Of a stretch of 64,000 nt of DNA, positions 26,587-37,393 are shown one piece after another. The stretch is from Agelas oroides. Lineage: Eukaryota > Porifera > Demospongiae > Agelasida > Agelasidae. The notes under the pieces were generated by a model. That model was not told where the DNA came from. It saw only the letters and a list, made by a program, of their open reading frames with translations, and did no database searches. Position numbers and translations under genes: made by a program. The first letter of the stretch is position 1; each line of letters begins with the position of its first letter. The stretch lies in the NCBI GenBank assembly GCA_949130485.1, contig OX422195.1:2155566-2219565 (forward strand), given 5' to 3'.

Positions 26587-29500
26587 TCAAGACTTCTCCA
26601 CAATCCTGCTAGCTGTCAGTTCCTGTAGGCTTGGATTCCTCAGCAGGGTGTAGGCCACCAGCCAACGATTGCGGGCTTGACGAGACTTTGCAAGGTCATT
26701 GACATCTGCAAGTACAAAATGAATGATAAGAAGCAACACACTTTTCCTTAGCCTGAGTAAGTCACACACTAACAAGTGCATGTGGTGTCAGATTTGACAG
26801 TCAGGAGGATATCCAGCTATCTATGAGGTCTACTATGCCAGTGTGCACAGATAACGACAGTAACAGTTCACGTCTCAGCTACCAAACCTAAAGATGGTTT
26901 TCAATGGACATGGCTTCACTTCCAGAGAGCAAGAGTCAGAGTCTGCATTCAGTGCAGCTGTGTGCTAAATACAGGCAAGGAAGTGCTACATTGAGTTCTT
27001 ACCATTAGTGCTGAAAGATAAAACAAGCTGCTTCTCTCAAGGTGAAAAGTCTCTGTTGATTGTACAATGGCTTCCCGGAAGTACTTAATTGACAGGAAAT
27101 TTTGTAAACCATCTATACCTAATTTTGTTAACTGTATACCTAACCTGCAGGATAACGGTTTATTGCTGCATCAGTTTCATGGTCACAAGGATCACCATTA
27201 ACTAGTAGTGGTGTATGCACTGAGAGAAAAAGAAGTAGCAAAATTGTAATCACAGTCATACATTTCCCAGTGAGCTAGAATATAAGAGCTTACCTGACTC
27301 TAGTTGCTCTTCAATCTCATCGCTGTTATCCTGGTCAAGGGGCACACCCCAAAAATGACTCCTACATTTCTTCTTTTCCCTCAATGCATCGACCATCAGC
27401 CTCACAAAAACATGCACTACAGCATTATTGTAGGTGTGTTCCATGATTAAGAAGCCAATGTAGGCATAGTATCCTGCAATTACACACACAACAAGGCATT
27501 GGTATTCACTTTATGCTTACTGAGCTGAGGAAAAAGCACACATCAACTTTACTCTTCTAAACTGGCAACTTGGTGGCAAGTATGAAAGCATAAAAACAGT
27601 GAGTGAATGAATAATAGAATTTTATGCCAGAAGCAACACTATATAATGCTGCAGAGGCAGACTCTATTGAGCAAACTTTCCTTCAGAGTAACACAATGTA
27701 TGTCTTAACATCTCACTGTCACCCACACATCATTTCTTGATGTCTTACACACATTCACAGCCTAAAATCATCAAGACATATGTCTTACACAGCCACCACA
27801 CATTCAATAGAAGTATACTTGGGTGGCACAGACGTAGGACTTGCATGGATATGTAAAACAGCAAACTAGCTGCCATAGATCGATATCACAATACTCTAGT
27901 CTGTTTGTTCCATGCATGTATAAATTTATTGTTGCATGGTTAATGTAGCCTCATTCCCTGACCACCACATGTGTAGAAAGAGCCAGGGAACAAGGCTGTT
28001 TAAGTCGTAGTACATGTGTTGGTTTAACTCACCCCAGTCCCATATTTCAAAGCCTTTCATCATTACGAGTATGTCCAATCGGATTACTAGGACTAGACTG
28101 AACAGGAAGGAGATCACCAGCCTCATCGCAGCCACCAGCAAACCAACAACAGCATTATAGATGAATAGTATGTATGAAAACCAGTGGTAAAGGCGCCTAC
28201 AAAAAAGAGTAAGCCATCCAGCATGTTATGACATTACATATTACACCACACAAAAATCACTTACTTGTTGGTAATATCCACAAATTTTCCACCCTCACTT
28301 TGGATGAACAGAACCTTCCACACGATGACCTGGAAGGTATAAAAGATGATAGCCCAAGCTACGGAGATCCTGAAATGAAAGAAGAATTATGACTGTGAGT
28401 GTTGTTTTTGAGTCCTAAGTCATCACTGTGTATTCAGTGGACACATACAGAAGTCACCTGTCCAAACACATTCGGGTAACTGAAACATTTAGCCATGGAT
28501 TGACTATTTAAAAGCAAAGCAGATTACTTTCCATTAAATGTGCAGCAAAACGTCCAATATTCTGAAGGCTCACTTTATGAAGACGATAAATATAAAGTTT
28601 ATAGATAAGTGACTTCCCTAGTTCAGACAGAAACTGCATGCCATGTGACAGCATTTCAACTACGTACTAACGGAGAAATTCAGCAAACAGTGTGACTTAC
28701 ACGAGAGTCACCAATTGTTGGGACATGGTGTTACTGTAGTACTTGAATCCCAGAAAAACTAAGATCCCACATGACCCCAGTAGCCATAACACAAATGTGT
28801 ACGTAAAAAAAGCTGAAATGGAAACGAGTAAACGGATCATACTTTCTATACTGTGTACACTATAGTCACTATAGTGGGTCTCAGGTATGACTGTGGTTTT
28901 TACAGACACCATTACGATACAATCATTTCAGGTACCAGCTACAATACTTATATCTTGATCTAGGACACAGAGCTGCAAACATAAGCACTGCTGTGTACGT
29001 TACTGCACCAGTTATCATGGCCATCAACGGTAAGACTATCCAGATCTTCAGCAAACATTAACTAACACCTTGCAAGGTAGAGCAAAGATAGATTTGCCAG
29101 ATTACTGTCTTCTTACTTACATCTATGCTACATCCTACAAGGGCTTTTCTTGCAGAAGCACATAGAAATAAGAGTGTTAGCTGTCAACATAACTGCAAGT
29201 CCTTTTATTTAAAGTGGCATCTTTGTTTGTTGTGCTGACTCTAGTACAACCACCCCAGCACAATCACAATAGACCTGTATACCTGCAACAAATGATGCAA
29301 CTTGATAGCCTACATAGGCCCAAGCTGTTGCCTGTAGGAAGTAGAACTCAATATAACACAAACTACCAATAATTATGAATGTGCAGGGCAACTTACGTAC
29401 CAGTCTGAAACAAAGATACGAGTAATCGAGAGGGAAACTACCTCTGGCTACCAGTCTGAGATGCTCACTGTACACAGAAGGGAAAAATTCAGATAATTTA

Positions 29501-32500
29501 GCGAGATGTGCCTAGCAGGATAGACAGTGAATCATGTATCCAATCCTTTGCTGTGATTGGTATACTCATTGCAGCGACATAATTACAGCATACATTCGCC
29601 TCAATGCATGAAGCTAGGCCAAATACACACAATTCAGTAAAATTTCTCACAAGCATTTTCTGAGACATTCTGGTCCTACAAGTCACTCTTTCTTTCTTCT
29701 TTTTTTTTTTTTTGGAAACCAAAGTGGAAAGAAAATTGTGTACAACCAGCAAAATGCATCGTGGAGGGTGATGTCGGGGCACAAGAGATACATATACATA
29801 TAAACAGCCGAAACTAAGATGGTGAAGCCACTGAGTGCAGGTTGTGTAAACACTGTGGTTAATACTACACGCATGTTACATCTGATTATGTAAGTCAGGT
29901 AACTCAGAGAAAATTGACCCCCACACAAACCAGAACAGGAAATGAACTTGTGTGGTCTATATAAAGCCAGTAAAAGTCAATGTACATATCAGTGGAGAGA
30001 ACTAGTTCTGACAGGGGCACAACAGTAAGGTTTGAGCAAGTGTAGGTAATACGGACAAATGTTATCAACCAAGATGTACATGACGTACTGGACATTGGTT
30101 GCCATGTGCACAAGAAAGAGAAAGCAGAGGATGAAGGAGGTGACAACACAAACTGGCAGCACAACTGCAAGGAGAAAATGTATTCATGTGACTATATAGT
30201 TCACGTATATACATGCAGAGTAGCATGCAGTACAACATTATGTGCAAGCTAACAGTATATTGTTTATATACATTGTATAATGTCATATGTGTGTTATATA
30301 CCATAGTATCCATTCAGCATAACCAACAGATCATCATAGTGCAAAGTTGATAGGTTTAACATCTCCAGTGCATGAATGATTGTTGCATTATTATCCTTTA
30401 CTTTGTCAATCAAGTCACTAGTGATGTTCATTAAGTGTACAAGCCAGTGCAGAGTGATCTGTGGATTAGAGGGGCAGGGGAGAAAAAATACACAAGATCA
30501 TTGGTAGTCCGAAAGCTCATTCATACTGACAGGTCCAACCAGTAAATTTCTTATGCGTTGATAGATCAAGTTTTGTCATGAGTTTCTACTCATTTCGCTC
30601 ACTCAAGTGAGGCTGCTAAACTTGAGAGGGCTAGTGGCTAAGAACTAAGCCTGCTTATTTGCTTCTCCAATTTGGGCTAGAATTGCACACCTCTGAAACT
30701 ATGTAGCAGTTACCAAAATGGTTCATATATTCACACATAGAAAACTATAGGAGAGCTAGCTAGTGTATAAATCAATTACACAAGAGAGTATGCTGTGAAG
30801 TGGTGCTAGTATTGACTTCATTACCTGGTACAATATGATAAGTATAATAGCAAAAGCTCCTGTGAATTTCAGTGGAAGTCTCTGAGCTGCAAAATGGTGT
30901 AGAGAAATTATAGTAATAGAAATATGGTCAATCACAAAGCTTTGTCGTCGTAAACCTCCAATAGCTGACCTATAGCTACAGCTTTTTTCATGGCTACAAT
31001 CCAACGTTGTTTGTAGTTGAGATTTTCTGACTGGGTGATTGTCTTTCTTCTGCTGCAGTGGTCAAGATGGGAGTGAAACAAGTTAGTCAAAAAGTACATC
31101 TGCATGTAAGTTTCAAAGCATTGAACTTCCTGCAATGAACCAACAGTAACATATAGTTAGCCAATTACATGTACACTTGCATGGAGTATATGAATTGATG
31201 CTTGTGTTGGAGGCAACCACCTAATGAATGTATATTCGTTGAGCCTTACTTGTTCAGGAGTAATTTCACATACTGGGAGTAGTAGTCATCAACGCTATTG
31301 TTTCGTCTCTTCTGCATGTGGATTATTTGATAGTTACATGACACAAATACAGCAGTATCTTTGCTCCATACTTAGTTCAGCATGACAAGAATCATATTGT
31401 GTTGTTCACCTGAATATAAGACTTAGTCAGGGTTTGTCTGTACACTATGACTTACAGCTTTGTCCTTCTCCTTCCTACACATCAGTACCAAATCCATCAC
31501 CACAGTCCAGCAGTACCATGCCAGTATCATGAGGAAGCACAGATACACCAAGCCTCTCCTTGCTACAGAATTCCCCAGCTGCATGAAGTAACACACACTT
31601 TTACACTTTGTGGTTACACTTGAATAAATCACCCTTACCTTAACTTTATCGTGTAGTATTTTACAGTAAACAAAAGCCATGTCACTGTACACCTTGTGTG
31701 CTATACTGTGTGTGTGTGTGGGGGGGGGGGGGGGGGGGGGGTGGGGGGGAGGAATATACACTTTAGCTAAGCCCAAGTTTTCAAGTTTCATTTGTGACTC
31801 ATAGTGAGGACAACAGAACAAGCATGATCAAAATATACTCCTCAGCTTGGCAGAAGAGAAAGTACAGTAACAGTACATGAATTGATACATCAGTATGGCA
31901 TTACACCCACTACAGTTGCTCACATGATGCAAGAGTAGAAGAGCCCCAGAATGTGTCCCACCTTCAGGATTGGAGCATTCACACACGCAAACAGAGGCAG
32001 ATACTTTAGTGATAGGTACAGTACCACTGCTGCTGGTGATAGAACTGGAGGATGTGTGTCATGGATAGTCAATGCTATAATAGACAGGTATCATCTGATA
32101 GGGTGCATTTATCAGTCATTGAAATACCAATCATGAGATCGATTAAGTGAGTATTCTGTCATGTGACATGTACTTTATATTATGGTTCCACTTCAAGTGA
32201 TATGTGTATTGATATATGCTTTCACATATTGATGGATTTGATATATCACATGATTGTCACGTGGGTGAGTGTCACATTTGTGGTGACGTGTTGCAGTGAG
32301 AGATGGTAAGTGTTTTGGTCAAACAAAAGAGCAAAATGTATCCTGGGGGGGCAATAACTGTCTAGGTAGGCTTAATGAGCTTCTGAAGAACTAAGATAGA
32401 GCTACATGTACACGGTTTGTAAACTAGTTCCCAGACCTTTCAGTATATAATGCACATGAAAATGATGATACTGAAAGTGACCCATGTTGGGATTGGTTTC

Positions 32501-33574
32501 AGGTCTGGGACCAAGACTACACGCTCTTTTAGCCCCTCAGTGTATAATAATTAGTATAGCTACTAATATTCTAATCTAATCTATCAACTTCAATTCAATT
32601 TCAATATTTACTGGGTAGGCCCCAATTCAAAGATAAAAGGGCTCTTTTGAGAGCAAACAGATACCAAAGAGGGTGATGCACATGTTACATTTGGTTGCTG
32701 ATAGATAAGCACGCTCAATCTCACACTTGTATACCCAGGTCATGTGGCTAGGGTACAAGGCTAGGTAAATACACAATAATGGTTTGCTTACTGTACTCAA
32801 TAAAGGATTTCAAGTAAGGTTGGGAAGACGTTGGGAGAAAGTTTTCATAGTCAATCAGATGTGTCAAGATGTCACCGGACATGGCCCCAAAGATGATAAC
32901 ATAAACCACACGATTAGGGGTCGCAGTGAGAGAGTTGATGGGGCTACAGAAAAAAAAACAGTGGATTGGTACATAGCTATCACTCAGCATCCCTTTACAG
33001 AACCACGGCCACCATAACTTAATTGGGACGAGCCTGAGCGAGGGGACAGCGTTCTCCAAGTTGTCTCAGGTAAGGACTAGGCAGCTCACAGACAGCAGCG
33101 GCCGGTAGAGGGTCTCCCATTATCTGGATACTTTGAGTTTGAAGCTTATTAGCTTGTCCTATTGCTTCAGCCACAGTAGTTTCCTGGGAGGAAGCTCCTT
33201 GTTTTGAATATGTACTCACTCAGGCTTGTCCCTGGTATTTCATTAGTATTATAGCAGGTACAAGAGGAGATACTACACAAGTAATTAGTTAATGTGTATG
33301 TAATGGCTGACGGTGTAAATTTACTACGTACACGACAATCCCTGGGAAGCCCCAGAGGCATCTTCTGCACAGTCGGGTTCGCCTGTATGTGAAGCTGAGC
33401 AGAATCGGAATTGCCAACTGCACCAACAAATGGCAGAGAAAAAGTAAGCTTAATAAACTGACAGTTTTTTTATGCCTGGCTGGCAAAACTAGACAGACAG
33501 TCACACACTAAAACTCACAGCCAGTGTGCCTGTTGCAGTGAACAATCCTGTGTAGACCCAGGCATTAAGACCAC

Positions 33575-33613
<39 letters not shown>

Positions 33614-33626
33614 TGTGTGTGTGTGT

Positions 33627-33664
<38 letters not shown>

Positions 33665-35738
33665 TCCAAAGGTAATAACACTTCTCTTGGATGCAGCACT
33701 TTTCATGAAATCAGCTGAATGTGCTGCTTGCTTAGGCTCACCCCACACTAATGAAAAAAACACATCTTCCTTGTATACAGTTATATCTCTCTACTTGTGA
33801 ATATATGCCTTTTTTATAGGCCTACGCACTACTTACTGTGCATGTGTGTTGAGGGTAAGTTAACAACTGTACATGTAGACCTAATCTTTGTGTGTACATC
33901 TGATGAGTACCAAGACCAGTTGTGGTCCTAATTAACCACTGCTGTTTGTAGCCAGCAAAGTGCAATGCATGGCACCAATAGCAGTTGTGAAGGACTGCCC
34001 AACTGTGTAAGTTGTGGGGCCAAAATAGAGGAAAAGTGAAAACCGGCAGTCGTAAAGATCCAACCCAAGGCTTGAGCCACCAGTGCTCTGCCACTGAGCT
34101 ACAAATTAAGCACCAGCCCTAACAATCCTCAGGTGGTACAGGTGGTTGTCATAGCTCAATAGTAGGGTACTGGCAGTTCACTGGGGAGTGGTCGTTTTAC
34201 ACATTGGCAATATGCAAGACACCCTCAATGAAGAGCTATATGTATTTAGGCATTGCCACTGTAGAAAAGAGTTGTTCCTAAGTAATGGGCTATACTATTT
34301 AATTCACATTCCAAAGGATATACAATACCCTTGTGATTGATAAATTTGACCACACAAAGACAGTTTCAAAAGGGAAGCCCATACTGGGAGCAACCATAAA
34401 TTACAAACAACTTAGAAACTTGAACAAGTCTCAACTTAGCCTGCACTTTGTCCACAGCAGAATAGTTTTTTTGCTTGTACGTCATCGCCAATATATGTGG
34501 TATCAACTGCAAACCCCATAGGTTAAGCATGTACATAGCAGTGGAATCTGCCTGATTCAACACATATGAGAAGCATCTTTTCCATTTGCCAAAATCGTCC
34601 TAGAAGATATCTCCTTGCACATGAACATGAGCTCTTTTTTTTCTTCTCAATTTTCCTTTGTTATTCTCAAAGGTAATGATGCCGCATAAATATGCTTTAT
34701 AATTAGTTCCCCTGGTGTTGAAATCACAGCAAACATGTGGATATTGGTATAACTACTTGATCATCTGCGGTGAGCCCGAGTTAGTGGTTCGGCAGTCGGT
34801 GTAGAAATCGTAGAGTGTATCTATTGTGGTACCTATTCCTTTGTGAGACTAGAATTTTTCCATAAGCATACTACATAACCTGGTGATTAGCATTGGCTTA
34901 GATACAGGCCCTCCACTCTGGCAGTATGGCTGGGAACAGAAAACTTCATGTTTACTTCCTCACTGCCTATTTAATAGACCAACTACTACTCTTCTTACAG
35001 TGCCATGATTTACTAGTATCCCAGTGGGATGGATAACTGCAGATACAGTGTGGAGGGGTTGGGCTTGGGATGGCTATAGATAGTTTGGTTCCCAGACCCT
35101 TCCTGTATGGGTGGGGCGAGAAAGGGGAGGGAAGGAAGGGTCTGGTGAATAACTCTACCCCAATGCGGATCCACGGCTGCATTCCTGCCATCAGTGTTGA
35201 TGAGGGAAAAACGTGAATGTCAAGTAGGTTGAGTCGTGAAAAAATTTCATGTGAATGTGTAGTGTGGACATGTGGTTACACATTTCAGTGTGGTATGATA
35301 AACTGTAAGTATTCGTGGCTTCGTAAGTATCAATTAATTAAATTCAGTGGATCCGCATTGGGGTAGAGTTATTCACCAGACCCTTCCTTCCCTCCCCTTT
35401 CTCGTCCCGCCTATACAGGAAGGGTCTGGGAACCAAACTAGGCTATAGATTATTCTGCTACAGGAGGACTATGTTCTTTTAATTGAAGTTAGCTTACTAC
35501 CCCCTTCATATCTATGGCCTTCCTTTTAGTCAAATTCTGTGCTCTTATTCAACACCAGGATGTCCACCTGCTTTTCTTTTCTTTCCACTAGCTTGGATCC
35601 CGTCATCACTTTACGGAAGAGACCACTCTACACTGTCACAGTGCCTTGGGTAAAGATTGAAGCCTGTGACTCTGCTGGGCCAGGGTACGTCGTTAATACA
35701 CGGTGTACTTACCTTAGAGTCAAATTCTTGAAATCCAT
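26587..35738 (-). CDS. STRA6-like multi-pass membrane receptor, paralog 3 (20 exons, 647 aa)
   Basis: Exons: 35738-35713, 33576-33519, 33417-33332, 32943-32792, 32044-31924, 31705-31639, 31578-31456, 31311-31250, 31052-30970, 30886-30825, 30458-30302, 30164-30089, 29467-29401, 29331-29283, 28812-28701, 28369-28265, 28196-28033, 27473-27294, 27219-27145, 26705-26587. They sum to 1944 nt, open to TGA. The start MDFKNLTLS has an NLT sequon like the other N-termini. Landmarks: FTYRRTRLCRRCLWGFPGIV after TM1, QRLPLKFTGAFAIILIILYQ, a loop with three sequons (NIT, NAT, NLS), MKGFEIWDWG, and RNRWLVAYTLLRNPSLQEL. Compared with paralogs 1 and 2 it has an extra 75-nt exon (27219-27145) and a 67-nt instead of 76-nt exon 13, both shared with paralog 4. 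The first exon is the least certain; its phase and motif fit. The likely function is as for the family: membrane receptor/transporter for a small lipid. Confidence 0.83.
31706..31751. repeat. (TG)n plus poly-G tract at a 3' splice site
   Basis: In the paralog 3 transcript this reads poly-C, then CACACACACACAG, whose final AG is the acceptor of exon 31705-31639. Confidence 0.9.
33577..33662. repeat. (TG)n microsatellite ending at a 3' splice site
   Basis: About 43 TG units with two TATG interruptions. In the paralog 3 transcript it is (CA)n ending in the CAG acceptor of exon 33576-33519, the TM1-start exon. Confidence 0.93.
34010..34140 (-). mobile_element. tRNA-derived SINE, copy C
   Basis: The minus strand carries TTGTAGCTCAGTGGCAGAGC (A box) and TTGGGTTGGATCTTTACGAC (B box region), then CTGCCGGTTTTCAC and CCTCTATTT, matching copies A and B. 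Another partial A-box-like TCATAGCTCAATAGTAGGG lies beside it near 34150 on the plus strand. It is in intron 1 of paralog 3. Confidence 0.7.
35073..35449. mobile_element. Fold-back element with about 100-bp inverted arms
   Basis: Arms 35073-35174 and 35347-35449 are near-perfect inverted copies that include GGTTCCCAGACCCTTCCTGT and CAATGCGGATCCAC. The spacer is about 170 bp. The arm sequence contains the GTTCCCAGRC core of the TAGCCTCGTTCCCAGGC family. It is in intron 1 of paralog 3. Confidence 0.8.
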
Positions 35739-36886
35739 GATCTGCAACTGGACAGGTGTAGGGAATGCCTGGGAACGAGGCTACGAACCAGTAACAAGAG
35801 CAGCAGCCAACATTCCTAGGTGTTGACAGTATTGTCCATCTTAATGACAACGAGGGCGGGGACTGTGGTCGGAGTATCCCCGCCCAAGGCAGGAACTAAC
35901 AAGGGCGCATCGAGCCGCTGAATCCCCGCTCGGCCCGGGCGAATTTTGCTCGAACATAACAGGGCCGCAGCAAGCTATTTCAAGGTGGTGTGTCTATGGT
36001 GTGTCCAAAGTGTACACACCGCATGTAGTATCCAAAGTGTACACACCGCATGTAGTATCCAAAGTGTACACACACGCTTGCTCCCCCAGGAAAAGTTTGT
36101 TAAATTTAACGCTAGGAGATCGCTTCTCAGAGGTCATTTTAGGCCCCAAATCTAACATGTCCTGCAATTCTTAGCAAACAGAATGTCACTAGTTGCTACA
36201 CGTACTCTCTGTGAGGTAGTGATCGCAGATTGTGCGTAACTTAGTGCTATAGATAGCCTCGTTCCCAGGCTCTCCCCGCGCGCGAACGAAACTGCAAGCG
36301 ACGGAAAGCTGGGCGGGGGCATGCTTTCCATATCTAGCCTCGTTCCCAGGCCCCGCAGCAAAATATTTTTGCTCGGAGATCGCTTCTTAGCTGTGATCAT
36401 AGGCAAGAAGGGTTCTGATTTCACATTGAGCACTGAATGAGTAGTCTTGTCCCCACGCTCTCGCCCAGCTTTCCGTCGCTGGCAGTACGTATTGGAAAGC
36501 TGGACGGGCCATGGTGAATTCCGCGTATGAACTAAGCTGCGCGCAAGTGTCGCAGGCAGCACGGGCTTTGTCGCAGTAAGGATCGGAATGGCCATCGAAA
36601 TGGCGGAAAATTCTAACGCAACGTTACCTTTTGAGTGAAATTTGCACGATGATGCGTGTATTCAAAGTGCGCATGTGCAACGTTTAGTCTGCGAATTAAA
36701 AAGTGGTCGGGCCAAAACCCGACCAGCCCGACCGCTTGCTACGGCCATGTCATAATAGTGGGGTGGCAGCATAGTAGCATATGCAGACATATAGTATTCC
36801 CTCTACACGTGGCCCAAACAAAGACGCGTGCAAGACCGACTATATAATTATGCTACCTCAAAGCAACGCAAGGAACTTACATGTAA
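35739..36886. other. 5' flank of paralog 3: repeats only
   Basis: Contains TAGCCTCGTTCCCAGGC-type arms near 35770, 36256 and 36336, and a tandem triplet GTATCCAAAGTGTACACACC (28-bp unit, 35995-36075). A GC-rich stretch at 35850-35950 could be part of the paralog 3 promoter. No coding region is supported. Confidence 0.5.
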
Positions 36887-37393
36887 ATTATTATTATTAT
36901 TATTATTATTGCTTTACAGCACAGTGAAGATTTGGACAGGGTGAATGAAGAACAGAAGTTGATGCTGAATGAAGATGAAAGTTAGAGATTGTACCGTGCT
37001 GAAGGACTACTATGGATAAAGAATAGCAGCCTGGACAAAAAACACAAACAAGCTAGTGATGACAAACAATAATTATAGTTTACAAATTATTTATAAATTA
37101 AAATCAAAGTTGAAGTTAGTCACGTTGTTTTTCTGTGGTGGCTGAAGAACTTGCACATGCTTGTTACTCAATTTGAAAGTTCGACTTTGGAACAAGAGAA
37201 CATTTGCTGCATGGGCAGCAGAAATGGTATGTGCATGTAATTTCGCTGTCGAAGTTATGAACAAAGGAGAGCCAGAAGATGTCTTTGAGCTTGCGCTTTA
37301 TTGTGTCATAGCTGGAATCCAAGTCTATAGATGGGAGGGAGTTCCACAGGAGAGGAAGCCTACTGAAATAGAAGTTTTTGTGTCTGGTAGTTT

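Noticed and set aside
35611-35850. 79-codon minus-strand open frame around exon 1 of paralog 3
   Set aside because: It is in a different frame from the MDFKNLTLS start and includes a dispersed fold-back arm.
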